A stretch of 64,000 bases of DNA from MH13 sp042140245 (GTDB taxonomy: Bacteria; Pseudomonadota; Alphaproteobacteria; Rhizobiales; MH13). The notes beneath the pieces were generated by a model. That model worked only from the letters and a program-made list of their open reading frames with translations. It was not told where the DNA came from and searched no databases. Positions within the stretch are counted from its first letter, which is position 1; every line of letters begins with the position of its first letter. Location: NCBI RefSeq assembly GCF_042140245.1, contig NZ_CP159483.1, positions 3,286,001 to 3,350,000 of the forward strand, written 5' to 3'. This document shows positions 33,360 to 42,132 of this stretch, piece by piece. A program made the position numbers and the translations under genes.

Positions 33360-34187
33360 CTATGCGATCAACTGATGAATGGAGCGCAAAGAGGTCTTGT
33401 GCGCGAACCGCCGAGGAAGATGGTGATTGGGCGACACATAGATGTCTTCAATTCTATCTGGCACCTCTGGGAAGAGATGAGCCTTGTCGCGCTTAACAAA
33501 AAACGCGTTAGATCCAGTTGCCGCGTTGCAGCAGAGAAGGTGGTAATCGTACCTCGTCATCATATCAACTAGGCTGGCCAAAGAGGCCCCATAGTAACTG
33601 TCACCCTTCCAAACATGCGACGGATCATACTCAATGCAAAACCGTATAGGTGGAGGAAAATTTGCATTGCACTCCATTATGACAAGCGCGGGATGAGAAC
33701 TCGATTCGAGGATTTCTTCGCCAATATACAGATCATTACCATCAAGATCGATTGAGAGGACATCGACCGCATCGGACGGCAGGCCCGATAGACCTTGATC
33801 AAAAAGCTTAGAGGCATTCTCGCGATGCACCCAGGCCTTTTCATAAAACAAGCGCTCAGACTCAGATGTATCAAATGCCAGGTCCTCGCCACCTACCCAA
33901 AATCCAGTCCAGCCCATCGATGCCAAAGCAAGTGTGTTGTTCTCCAATCCATTTCCGACCCCGAACTCAGCAAAAGTTCCGATATCAATTCCAAGACGCC
34001 GCAAGATCTCGAAGGTGATCCCATCTTCGTCGGACTGGGAAAAGCACTTTCTGCCAAACCTTGTAAGAGGATTTGGATGTTGCATCTGTCGATCCACGAC
34101 CAATTGCTGTGCGGCAATCTCGTAGAGCTTCGAGGTGTCTTTGCTCCGAAATCCGCCAAGCGATTTCCACAAACGAGATAGGCTCAT
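33360..34187 (-). CDS. FkbM/methyltransferase-like protein, cargo of the insertion
   Basis: 275 aa. The middle resembles a class I SAM-dependent methyltransferase core: FAEFGVGNGLENNTLAL is like motif I, and VDVLSIDLDGNDLYIGEEIL is like the FkbM-type acidic motif with the repeated Asp. The family call is tentative. The gene starts 5 nt after the guaA stop on the same strand, so it is probably read from the guaA transcript. Its codon thirds are clearly less GC-rich than those of its neighbours, which suggests transfer. It lies between two guaA 3' ends. Confidence 0.7.
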   Translation of the reverse strand: MSLSRLWKSLGGFRSKDTSKLYEIAAQQLVVDRQMQHPNPLTRFGRKCFSQSDEDGITFEILRRLGIDIGTFAEFGVGNGLENNTLALASMGWTGFWVGGEDLAFDTSESERLFYEKAWVHRENASKLFDQGLSGLPSDAVDVLSIDLDGNDLYIGEEILESSSHPALVIMECNANFPPPIRFCIEYDPSHVWKGDSYYGASLASLVDMMTRYDYHLLCCNAATGSNAFFVKRDKAHLFPEVPDRIEDIYVSPNHHLPRRFAHKTSLRSIHQLIA

Positions 34188-34192
34188 GCGCC

Positions 34193-35767
34193 CTACTCCC
34201 ACTCAATCGTGCCCGGGGGTTTGCTTGTCACATCATAAACCACGCGGTTGACGCCTTTCACCTCGTTGATGATCCGCGTCGCAGTGTTGGCCAAAAACTG
34301 CATGTCGTAGTGATAAAAGTCCGCCGTCATGCCATCGACGGAGGTCACGGCACGCAGGGCAAGCACGAAATCATAGGTGCGGCCATCGCCCATCACCCCG
34401 ACCGTCTGCACCGGCAGCAGCACGGCAAACGCCTGCCAAATGGCATCGTAAAGGCCAGCATTGCGGATTTCTTCCAGATAAATCGCGTCGGCTTTGCGCA
34501 GAATGTCCAGCTTATCGCGCGTGATGCCGCCCGGGCAGCGGATAGCAAGGCCTGGCCCTGGAAACGGGTGACGACCCACAAAACGTTCGGGCAGGCCGAG
34601 CTCACGCCCCAGCTTGCGAACCTCATCCTTGAACAGCTCACGAAGCGGCTCAACCAGACCCATGTTCATGCGCTCAGGCAGCCCACCGACATTGTGGTGG
34701 CTTTTGATCGTCACCGAAGGTCCGCCGGTGAACGACACGCTTTCGATCACATCGGGATAAAGGGTGCCTTGGGCGAGAAAATCAGCGCCACCGAGCTTTT
34801 TCGCTTCAGCCTCAAACGTCTCGATGAACAGGCGTCCGATGATTTTACGCTTGGTTTCAGGGTCGGAGACACCTTCCAGCTCACCGATGAACAGGTCGGA
34901 GGCATCTACATGCACCAGAGGGATGTTGTACTGGCCGCGGAACATGCCGACCACTTCGTCCGCCTCGTTGAGCCGCATAAGGCCATGATCGACAAAGATA
35001 CAGGTGAGCTGGTCGCCAATCGCCTCATGGATCAGTACGGCGGCCACGGATGAATCGACGCCGCCAGACAGACCGCAGATCACCTTTTTATCACCCACCT
35101 GCTCGCGGATGCGGCGGATCGCTTCCTCGCGGAAGGCCCCCATCGACCAATCGCTCTCGATCCCAGCGATGGTGTGCACGAAATTGGAAAGCAGTTTTGC
35201 ACCATCTGGGGTGTGAACCACTTCGGGGTGGAACATCACGCCGTAGAACTTGCGCGCCTCGTCAGCATAGGCAGCAAAGGGTGCACCTGGCGATGTGGCG
35301 AGCACCTCAAAGCCGTCGGGCAACTCAATCACCCGGTCGCCATGGCTCATCCACACCTCATGCTTGGTGCCAACATCCCAAACGCCTTCAAAAAGCGGCG
35401 AGGCTTTATGCACCTCGACAAAGGCGCGGCCAAACTCGCGATGGTCCGACCCTTCGGCCTTACCGCCATTTTGGATGCACATCGACATCTGCCCGTAGCA
35501 GATGCCAAGCACCGGCACGCCAAGATCAAACACACGCTGCGGTGCGCGAGGGCTGCCAATGTCACTGGTGGAGGCCGGTCCTCCCGACAGAATAACAGCG
35601 ACCGGATTTAGCCGATCAATGGCCGCGTCAGCCGATTGAAACGGCACAATCTCTGAATAAACGCCTGCTTCACGAATGCGACGTGCGATGAGCTGCGTGA
35701 CCTGACTGCCGAAATCAATGATGAGAACGGTGGCGTGATCGGGCTTTTGAGGGGACGTGTCTGGCAT
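34193..35767 (-). CDS. guaA: GMP synthase (glutamine-hydrolysing)
   Basis: Converts XMP to GMP using glutamine and ATP. The class I amidotransferase domain has the nucleophile Cys 90 (GVPVLGICYGQM). The ATP-pyrophosphatase domain has the PP-loop GLSGGVDSSVAA, and the C-terminal dimerisation domain ends PPGTIEWE. 524 aa, normal. The last 236 bases are duplicated at 32642-32878. If an element integrated here, this end is the copy that restored the gene. guaB lies 10 kb away on the same strand. Confidence 0.97.
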   Translation of the reverse strand: MPDTSPQKPDHATVLIIDFGSQVTQLIARRIREAGVYSEIVPFQSADAAIDRLNPVAVILSGGPASTSDIGSPRAPQRVFDLGVPVLGICYGQMSMCIQNGGKAEGSDHREFGRAFVEVHKASPLFEGVWDVGTKHEVWMSHGDRVIELPDGFEVLATSPGAPFAAYADEARKFYGVMFHPEVVHTPDGAKLLSNFVHTIAGIESDWSMGAFREEAIRRIREQVGDKKVICGLSGGVDSSVAAVLIHEAIGDQLTCIFVDHGLMRLNEADEVVGMFRGQYNIPLVHVDASDLFIGELEGVSDPETKRKIIGRLFIETFEAEAKKLGGADFLAQGTLYPDVIESVSFTGGPSVTIKSHHNVGGLPERMNMGLVEPLRELFKDEVRKLGRELGLPERFVGRHPFPGPGLAIRCPGGITRDKLDILRKADAIYLEEIRNAGLYDAIWQAFAVLLPVQTVGVMGDGRTYDFVLALRAVTSVDGMTADFYHYDMQFLANTATRIINEVKGVNRVVYDVTSKPPGTIEWE

Positions 35768-35956
35768 GCCCCAGCTTTAGAGCCGCGCCATCGCGTGATC
35801 AATCCTAGCGAGCAATTAGCGGTGGAGGAGTGTGCGGCTAAGTCGCAAGGCCCCTTCTCGTAGGCCAATTCGGGGATTCTGGATCACACGAAAGGCATCT
35901 GCGACGTCGCACCGCAGCCCCTGGTTGTAGTCCATTAGAACCTTTGCACGTATGTA

Positions 35957-35976
35957 ATTTCAGAAATTACTGAAAT
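35957..35976 (+). promoter_or_regulatory. Palindromic operator before the GbsR-type regulator
   Basis: Perfect 7-bp inverted repeat ATTTCAG-AAATTA-CTGAAAT, ending 16 nt before the ATG at 35993. The size and position fit autoregulation by the MarR-like protein encoded next, which would also control cydAB. Confidence 0.65.
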
Positions 35977-35992
35977 GCAGGAATTTACAGAC

Positions 35993-36559
35993 ATGCAGCT
36001 ATCATCGTTGGAGCAAGAGTTCGTTCTCCATTTTGGGGAGATGGGCTCTCGCTGGGGCATCAATCGTACGGTTGGGCAGATTTATGCGCTGCTGTTCTTG
36101 TCTGATCAGCCACTGAATGCTGAACAGATTGTCGAGAAGCTTGGCTTTTCCCGGTCCAATGTCTCGATGGGTCTGAAAGAGCTTCAGGCTTGGAACTTGG
36201 TGCGCCTGAAGCACATCCCCGATGATCGGCGCGACTATTTTTCCGCGCCCGACGATCTTTGGGAAATCGTTCGCACGCTGGTAGCTGAGCGCAAAAAGCG
36301 TGAAATCGATCCCACGCTTACCAAGCTACGCGAGCTGGAAATGCAAACCCCCAGCAATGACAGCGATGCGCATGCCCACTCCAAAATCAGTGATCTGCGA
36401 GAACTGATCGAGCTGCTCACAGGCTGGCATGACGATATGAACCGCCTGGAGACGGAGCGGCTTGTCCAGCTGCTGGCTCTAGGTTCGAAACTGCAAAAGT
36501 TCGCCGCCAAAGCGGAAACCATTGTGCCCTTCAAACGATCGACCAAGGAAACCGGCTGA
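35993..36559 (+). CDS. GbsR/MarR family transcriptional regulator of cydAB
   Basis: 188 aa winged-helix regulator of the GbsR branch (FVLHFGEMGSRWGINRTVGQ, then LNAEQIVEKLGFSRSNVSMG), with a charged C-terminal helical region. ATG 35993 has an AGGA ribosome site; ATG 35975 is in frame but lies inside the palindrome. The stop overlaps the cydA start (TGATG), so regulator and oxidase are one operon. It probably represses its own promoter in response to respiratory or redox state (inference). Confidence 0.9.
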   Translation: MQLSSLEQEFVLHFGEMGSRWGINRTVGQIYALLFLSDQPLNAEQIVEKLGFSRSNVSMGLKELQAWNLVRLKHIPDDRRDYFSAPDDLWEIVRTLVAERKKREIDPTLTKLRELEMQTPSNDSDAHAHSKISDLRELIELLTGWHDDMNRLETERLVQLLALGSKLQKFAAKAETIVPFKRSTKETG

Positions 36560-37941
36560 TGATGGACACTCTTCTCCTCTCGCGCATTCAGTTTGGCGCC
36601 AACATCTCCTTCCACATTCTGTTTCCCACCATCACGATCGCGCTGGGCTGGGTGCTTTTGTTCTTCAAGCTGCGCTTTAACGCCACCGGCGATGATCGCT
36701 GGATGGATGGCTATCGCTTTTTCGTCAAAGTGTTTGCCCTCACCTTCGCGCTTGGCGTGGTCTCCGGCATCACCATGAGCTTCCAGTTTGGCACCAACTG
36801 GCCAGGCTTCATGGAGGCGGTTGGCAACATCGCTGGACCTTTGCTTGCCTATGAGATTCTCACCGCATTTTTCCTGGAGGCGGTGTTCCTTGGCATCATG
36901 CTGTTCGGCTTCTCTCGCGTCCCCAACTGGCTGCACACGCTGGCGACGTTCTTGGTGGCGTTCGGCACAACGATGAGCGCGTTCTGGATCCTGGTGTTGA
37001 ACTCCTGGATGCATACGCCCGCAGGCTATGAAATCATCGATGGCGTGGCCCACGCCACCGATTGGTTTGCGGTCATCTTCAACCCCTCCATGCCCTATCG
37101 CCTGGTGCACATGCTGCTTGCCAGCGGCTTAACGGTTGCCTTTGTGATTGCCGGTTTGTCGGCCTTCCGTATGCTCTGCGGCGATAAGACTGGATCGGCC
37201 AAACTCACCTTCAAAACAGGTGTTTTCCTGGCTGCCTTGCTCATTCCGCTGCAAATCGTGGCTGGCGATTTTCATGGGTTGAACACGCTTGAGCATCAGC
37301 CTGCCAAGGTCGCCGCAATGGAAGGCAATTGGGAGACGCAAGGCAATGTTCCTCTTCTCTTGTTCGCCCTGCCCGATGAGGAAGCGCGGGAAAACCGTTT
37401 TGAAATCGGCATTCCCAACGGTGCAAGCTTGATCCTGAAGCACGACCCAGATGGTGTTGTGCCTGGCCTCAACGACTTTGTTGCTGAGGATGGCACGCCC
37501 ATGCATCCACCTGTGAACGCTGTGTTCTGGTCGTTCCGGATCATGGTTGGTACCGGTCTTGCGATGCTGGCTCTGTCCTGGATTACCGCTGGCGTTATCT
37601 GGCGGCGTGGATTGGACACGCCTAACCCCTGGATGTTGCGCGCCTTCGTGGCAATGACGTTCTCAGGTTGGCTTGCAACCCTGGCCGGTTGGTACACGAC
37701 CGAGATCGGTCGCCAGCCTTGGCTGGTGAATGGCGTCCTGCGCACCTATGAGGCCGTCGCCGATGTGCCAGCGCCGATGGTTCTTTCCACACTGCTGGTG
37801 TACCTGGCGATCTATGTCGGGCTGACGCTCGCCTATGTCTCGGTGCTTTTCTACCTCGCCCGCAAAGCTGCGCGGGGCGAACAGCCCAAACCGATGACAC
37901 CGGGCTCAGGCGCCGCTGTCACCATGATCCCGGCGGAGTAG
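36559..37941 (+). CDS. cydA: Cytochrome bd-type quinol oxidase subunit I
   Basis: Haem-bearing subunit of the bd oxidase, which reduces oxygen with electrons from quinol. The N-terminal SRIQFGANISFHILFPTITI carries the expected His haem ligand, and PYRLVHMLLASGL is the second His region. GRQPW is conserved. The periplasmic Q loop is short, as in the cyanide-insensitive CioA type. 460 aa. It is followed 4 nt later by cydB. No cydX or cydDC is present in the window. Confidence 0.95.
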   Translation: MMDTLLLSRIQFGANISFHILFPTITIALGWVLLFFKLRFNATGDDRWMDGYRFFVKVFALTFALGVVSGITMSFQFGTNWPGFMEAVGNIAGPLLAYEILTAFFLEAVFLGIMLFGFSRVPNWLHTLATFLVAFGTTMSAFWILVLNSWMHTPAGYEIIDGVAHATDWFAVIFNPSMPYRLVHMLLASGLTVAFVIAGLSAFRMLCGDKTGSAKLTFKTGVFLAALLIPLQIVAGDFHGLNTLEHQPAKVAAMEGNWETQGNVPLLLFALPDEEARENRFEIGIPNGASLILKHDPDGVVPGLNDFVAEDGTPMHPPVNAVFWSFRIMVGTGLAMLALSWITAGVIWRRGLDTPNPWMLRAFVAMTFSGWLATLAGWYTTEIGRQPWLVNGVLRTYEAVADVPAPMVLSTLLVYLAIYVGLTLAYVSVLFYLARKAARGEQPKPMTPGSGAAVTMIPAE

Positions 37942-37945
37942 ATCA

Positions 37946-38959
37946 ATGTCTGAATTGTTCAATGATCCGGCTACATGGCTGCCGGTGGTCTTTGCCGGTC
38001 TCATGGGCGTATCGATCCTGGTCTATGTTGTGCTTGACGGCTTTGATCTTGGTATCGGCATGCTCACACCACTGGTCTCAGTGGAAGAGCGTGACCGGAT
38101 GATCGCGTCCATCGGTCCGTTCTGGGATGCCAACGAAACATGGCTGGTGCTGGCCATCGGTCTGCTGTTGGTGGCTTTCCCGGCGGCGCACGGCACGATT
38201 TTGACGGCGCTTTACATCCCCGTGGCGGTGATGCTGATCGGCCTCATCCTACGCGGTGTGGCCTTTGAGTTTCGCGTCAAAGCACCAGCCCACAACAAGT
38301 ACCTTTGGGACTGGGCGTTTTTCATCGGTTCGCTGGTCACGGCGCTCTCCCAAGGGTTCATGCTTGGGCTCTACATTATGGGCCTGGAATGGACAGCGAT
38401 GACGGTGGCCTTTGCGCTGCTGACGGCGCTGTGTACGGCGGCGGGTTACACCTTCATCGGGGCGTGCTGGCTGATCATCAAAGCCGAAGACGTTTTGCAA
38501 ACAAAGGCCGTTCGCTGGGCCATGCGCAGCCTTTGGGGCTTGCTGGCCGGCTTCGTGATGATCTCAGCTGCGACACCCTTTGTGTCGGAGCGGATTTTCC
38601 AAAAATGGTTCTCCGTTCCAGAGATCATCCTGCTTGCGCCACTGCCCATCACGGCGTTTCTGGTCACGTGCCTGCTGCTTTGGGCGCTGCGCCAACTGCC
38701 CGACACGCAGGATCGGTTTCGCCATGTGCCATTTGCTGGCGGCACGGTGCTCTTCACGCTTGCCTTTCTGGGGCTTGCCTACTCGTTCTACCCCTATGTC
38801 GTGCCGGAGCAGCTGACGATATACGCTGCGGCCAGCGCGCCTGAAAGCCTGATGATCATCCTCGTGGGCACCGCGGTGGTTTTGCCGATGATCGCAGCTT
38901 ACACGGCGCTTGCTTACGTGGTGTTTCGTGGCAAAGCGCGGGAGCTTCGCTACGATTGA
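37946..38959 (+). CDS. cydB: Cytochrome bd-type quinol oxidase subunit II
   Basis: Membrane partner of CydA, 337 aa, with about eight helices. Family marks are YVVLDGFDLGIGML near the start, ANETWLVLAIGLLLVAFPAA and FEFRVKAPAHNKYLWDWAF (shown in part). It ends 9 nt before the convergent transporter gene. Confidence 0.95.
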   Translation: MSELFNDPATWLPVVFAGLMGVSILVYVVLDGFDLGIGMLTPLVSVEERDRMIASIGPFWDANETWLVLAIGLLLVAFPAAHGTILTALYIPVAVMLIGLILRGVAFEFRVKAPAHNKYLWDWAFFIGSLVTALSQGFMLGLYIMGLEWTAMTVAFALLTALCTAAGYTFIGACWLIIKAEDVLQTKAVRWAMRSLWGLLAGFVMISAATPFVSERIFQKWFSVPEIILLAPLPITAFLVTCLLLWALRQLPDTQDRFRHVPFAGGTVLFTLAFLGLAYSFYPYVVPEQLTIYAAASAPESLMIILVGTAVVLPMIAAYTALAYVVFRGKARELRYD

Positions 38960-38968
38960 TCAGCGCCG

Positions 38969-40735
38969 TTAGAGCGGCCAGAACACAAGGATGCTGGGCA
39001 CAGCGACGGCTATCACGATCACTTCCAGCGCCAATCCCATGCGCCAATAGTCGCCAAACTGATAGCCGCCCGGCCCCATGATAATGGTGTTGTTCTTATG
39101 TCCGATGGGGGTCAGGAAGGCGCAGGAGGCGGCAACCGCCACACCCATCAAGAAGGGGTCTGGGCTGGCACCAATAGATTGCGCGACCGAAACGCCAATC
39201 GGTGCGGCGATCAGCGCTGTGGCGACGTTGTTCAAGAAGTCGCTCAGCGTCATGGTGACGACCATCAGAACCAGCAGGATGGCCCAAGCTGGCCACCCTT
39301 GCGTGCCGCCAACGATGCCATCGGCGATCAGTTGCGTGCCGCCGGATGCTTCCAGTGCCGCGGAGAGCGGAATGAGGGAGGCGAGCAGCACAATCACCTT
39401 CCACTCGATCATGGCGTAAAAGTCCTCGCCCCCCAGCAACCCCATCGCGATATAGGCGACCACACACGCGCCCAGGCCAATGGCAAGCGTTGTCACGCCC
39501 ATCACCGCTAGCGCGATTGCGATTGCGAAAGCTGCGATGGCCGCAAAGGCTTTGCGGCGCTGGATCACATCGGTTTTGCGGTCAGCGATGGGATAGACGC
39601 CAAGCCAGGACGAAACCTGATCCATCCGATCATCCGGTCCGAGCAAAAGCAGCACATCGCCTGGTTTGATCGTCAGGCGGCGGACACGTTCGCGGAAGCG
39701 TTTGCCCTCACGCGAAACACCCAGAAGTGTCACACCATGGCGCGAGAGCAGACGCACATCCATTTCTGATCGGTTCACGATGCGCGCACCATCGGGCACG
39801 ATGGCCTCTATCAAGGTCAGATTGTTGCCGCGCAGCCCGCCATGCTTTTCCGACCCTGCAAAGTCCAGCTCCGCTGCGCCCATGAACGCTTCGATGGATT
39901 TCGGATCACCTTCGAGGATGAGAAAATCGCCCTTGCGCACCTCTTGGGTGCGCGAAAAACCGGGCAACCGTTTGCCGCGTCGAACCAGACCAAGGATCTG
40001 CACGTCTTTCTCAACAGCCTCAGGATAGAGATCACGGACCATCTGGCCGATGGTTTTGGATTCTTCTTTCACCCGCGCTTCGGCGACGTAAAGCCCGGCA
40101 TCATCTTCCAGCAACTGCGTGCCATCGCGCTTGGGGATCAGCCGCCAGCCGATCAGCGCCACGAACAGAATGCCAACAAAGGACACCACCAAGCCAACGG
40201 GCGTGAAATCGAACATGGAGAAGGCTTCGCCCAGCGCGTCCTGCCGGTATTGGGCAATCACGATGTTGGGCGGCGTGCCGATCAGCGTGATCATGCCACC
40301 CAAAATGGTGGCGAAAGAAAGCGGCATCAGCGTTAGAGAGACAGCACGCTTGGCCTTGCGCGCCACATCCATATCAAGCGTCATGAGCAGCGCCAGCGCA
40401 GCCACATTGTTGATGACGGCAGACAGTGCCGCGCCCGCCACAGCCATGATTGAGATGTGGGTGGGCAATGCCCTGTCCGGTGCGACGACAAAGCGGGCGA
40501 TCAGTTCCACCGCGCCAGAGTTCACCAGACCGCGTGAAACAATCAGCACCAAGGCGATGATGACAACAGCCGGGTGACCAAAGCCCCCGAAGGCATCATA
40601 GGGCGCGACATAGCCCGCAAACACAGCAATCAAGAGCGCAGTGAATGCCACCAGATCATAGCGAACACGCCCCCAAACGAGAAACGCGAACAGCACGCCA
40701 AACAGCGCAAACAAAACAATTTGATCACCAGTCAT
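38969..40735 (-). CDS. SLC13-type permease with TrkA-C domains
   Basis: 588 aa membrane protein of the DASS/SLC13-like ArsB-type fold. The two membrane halves (LFALFGVLFAFLVWG... and PIGHKNNTIIMGPGGYQFGD) are separated by two cytoplasmic RCK-C (TrkA-C) domains near residues 200-370, which contain EVRKGDFLILEGDP and LTIKPGDVLLLLGPDD. The motif AVINNVAALALLM lies in the first membrane half. Such proteins move dicarboxylates, sulfate or other anions with Na+; the substrate here is unknown. ATG 40735 gives the usual short N-terminus. It stands alone, convergent to cydB. Confidence 0.88.
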   Translation of the reverse strand: MTGDQIVLFALFGVLFAFLVWGRVRYDLVAFTALLIAVFAGYVAPYDAFGGFGHPAVVIIALVLIVSRGLVNSGAVELIARFVVAPDRALPTHISIMAVAGAALSAVINNVAALALLMTLDMDVARKAKRAVSLTLMPLSFATILGGMITLIGTPPNIVIAQYRQDALGEAFSMFDFTPVGLVVSFVGILFVALIGWRLIPKRDGTQLLEDDAGLYVAEARVKEESKTIGQMVRDLYPEAVEKDVQILGLVRRGKRLPGFSRTQEVRKGDFLILEGDPKSIEAFMGAAELDFAGSEKHGGLRGNNLTLIEAIVPDGARIVNRSEMDVRLLSRHGVTLLGVSREGKRFRERVRRLTIKPGDVLLLLGPDDRMDQVSSWLGVYPIADRKTDVIQRRKAFAAIAAFAIAIALAVMGVTTLAIGLGACVVAYIAMGLLGGEDFYAMIEWKVIVLLASLIPLSAALEASGGTQLIADGIVGGTQGWPAWAILLVLMVVTMTLSDFLNNVATALIAAPIGVSVAQSIGASPDPFLMGVAVAASCAFLTPIGHKNNTIIMGPGGYQFGDYWRMGLALEVIVIAVAVPSILVFWPL

Positions 40736-40791
40736 GGCAAGCGGGATCGCATGCCGGGATGGCAAAGGAAAGGGCAGGTGTTCAGCTGGCG

Positions 40792-41007
40792 CTACTTGTA
40801 GTGGGCGCGCCGGTCGCCAAACTGGCGCACACGCTTGCGCCAGGCTTTGTAACTGCCGGTCTTCAGCGTGGTGCGCATCAAAGCTTTCACCTGCTTTTCA
40901 CCGACGCCGTATTCCCGCTCAATGTCGGCAAAGCTGACATGATCGGAGAGCGCCATCTGCACGATCTCGCTGACATGGTCCGGCGGTAGGTTTTTGGGCA
41001 CGCTCAT
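40792..41007 (-). CDS. DUF2805 / TIGR03643 family small protein
   Basis: 71 aa protein with the TIGR03643 pattern: DHVSEIVQMALSDHVSF, EREYGVGEKQVKALMR and SYKAWRKRVRQFGDRRAHY. The first part is helix-turn-helix-like. No function is established for the family. ATG 41007 is used. It lies 56 nt upstream of the SLC13-type gene. Confidence 0.85.
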   Translation of the reverse strand: MSVPKNLPPDHVSEIVQMALSDHVSFADIEREYGVGEKQVKALMRTTLKTGSYKAWRKRVRQFGDRRAHYK

Positions 41008-41048
41008 CACCGCCCACATAGCGGCGCGCCTAACCCAGGCAAGGGCCG

Positions 41049-41504
41049 TTATTTGCCCTGCATTGCCAGCCTTGCGACCCGATCCAGCGATTGCAGGAAT
41101 TGCGATCGATCTGCCTTTGAGAAGGGCCTGCCTCCGCCTTGATGGAACGGATCAGCGGCGCGGATATCCTGCATCAAATCCCGGGTCGCCAACCTTGGGC
41201 CGATGTTGGCAGCGTTCAGCTCCTGCCCATCATGTTGCAGCACATGCGCGCCGGCCTTCACGCACCGGTCGGCGAGTGGAATATCGCCGGTGATCACCAC
41301 ATCGCCTGATCCGCACTGCGCGGCAATCCATTGGTCGGCAACATCTGGACCCCCTGGTACGATGCGCAGCGAGATCAACGGATTGGTTGGCGGGCGAATG
41401 CCGCCATTGCAGACAAGCACCACTGGGATATCCAAGCGTGTCGCGACGCGCTCCACCTCGGCCTTCACCGGGCATGCGTCTGCATCAACATAAATGGTTG
41501 TCAC
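41049..41504 (-). CDS. YaiI/YqxD family protein (DUF188)
   Basis: 151 aa, PIN-like fold of the UPF0178 family: IYVDADACPVKAEVERVA at the start, GPDVADQWIA, GDVVITGDIPLADRCV and AHVLQHDGQELNAANI. The conserved aspartates suggest a metal-dependent nuclease-like site, but no activity is proven for the family. The start codon is GTG. Confidence 0.9.
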   Translation of the reverse strand: MTTIYVDADACPVKAEVERVATRLDIPVVLVCNGGIRPPTNPLISLRIVPGGPDVADQWIAAQCGSGDVVITGDIPLADRCVKAGAHVLQHDGQELNAANIGPRLATRDLMQDIRAADPFHQGGGRPFSKADRSQFLQSLDRVARLAMQGK

Positions 41505-41599
41505 GCGTCATCATCCTTCTTGGGTCGCATTGCCGTTTGTCGAGCGCACGAAGTCGGTGAATCGACACATGGCACGTGCATGTATGGTGCTTCCAGCCC

Positions 41600-42076
41600 T
41601 TAGCCAGACTGGTCTTCCTTCGCCACCATCTTGTCCAGCAACGTCTCCAACTGCTCAAGAGCCTCGGGGCCGAGTTTACGCTCAAATCTGGCGGAGAGAT
41701 CGCGTTTGATGCGGTCAGCATCAGCCAGCGCCGCATGCCCTTTGTCCGTCAATTCAACCAAGCGGCCACGTTTGTCGTTGGGATCGACGCGACGCTGCAA
41801 CACGTCCTGACGCTCCAGGCCATCCAGCATTTGTTGCAGTGCCTGCTTGGTCCACCCGTTACGACCCAACAGATCAGCTTGGCGACAACCAGCACGGGGA
41901 ATGTGCCCGATGAGTGTCGCCCTGCCCTGCGTAAACCAGTCATGTCCTGCCGCATTCATCTCCGACACAAATGCGCTGAGCCATGCCTCGTAGGCTCGAT
42001 GGAGACGGATGCCCAAATGCTCAAAAAGCGGCGCAGAATCTCTTTTAGTCAATATACTTGACTTTCTATTGGCCAA
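41600..42076 (-). CDS. MarR family transcriptional regulator
   Basis: 158 aa winged-helix regulator: RQADLLGRNGWTKQALQQML (recognition helix region), LERQDVLQRRVDPNDKRGRL (wing) and ELTDKGHAAL. The start is uncertain. There is no ATG; TTG 42076 and TTG 42052 are the candidates, and the second lies in the palindrome at 42047. It is transcribed away from the small gene at 42133, and two matching palindromes fill the gap. Control of both genes by this protein is likely. Confidence 0.85.
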   Translation of the reverse strand: MANRKSSILTKRDSAPLFEHLGIRLHRAYEAWLSAFVSEMNAAGHDWFTQGRATLIGHIPRAGCRQADLLGRNGWTKQALQQMLDGLERQDVLQRRVDPNDKRGRLVELTDKGHAALADADRIKRDLSARFERKLGPEALEQLETLLDKMVAKEDQSG

Positions 42077-42110
42077 CCGTCAGAGAGAGATAGTCAACTA
42101 TCTTGACTAT
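42047..42110. promoter_or_regulatory. Two matching palindromic operators between marR and a small gene
   Basis: AGTCAA-TATAC-TTGACT at 42047-42063, and the extended half-sites ATAGTCAA / TTGACTAT around CTATC at 42090-42110. Both share the half-site AGTCAA with a 5-nt gap. The centres are 45 nt apart, close to four helical turns. Confidence 0.75.
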
Positions 42111-42132
42111 ATCAATCCAATCGGAGTTTCCC

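Larger units (their letters stand above)
32642..34430. mobile_element. Probable remnant of an insertion at the guaA 3' end
   Basis: Two nearly identical copies of the guaA 3' end (32642-32878 and 34193-34430), in the same orientation, bracket 1.3 kb that holds a low-GC methyltransferase-like gene and unassigned DNA. The 3' end of guaA is a known integration site for genomic islands. No integrase or transposase is visible, so this would be a decayed or very small element. A plain tandem duplication with later insertion is the alternative. Confidence 0.55.

Noticed and set aside
33336..33572. 78-codon plus-strand frame in the guaA insertion
   Set aside because: Mostly antisense to the methyltransferase-like gene and without coding features.
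34073..35053. Open frame of 326 codons on the plus strand over guaA
   Set aside because: Antisense to guaA and the methyltransferase-like gene, with no protein signature.
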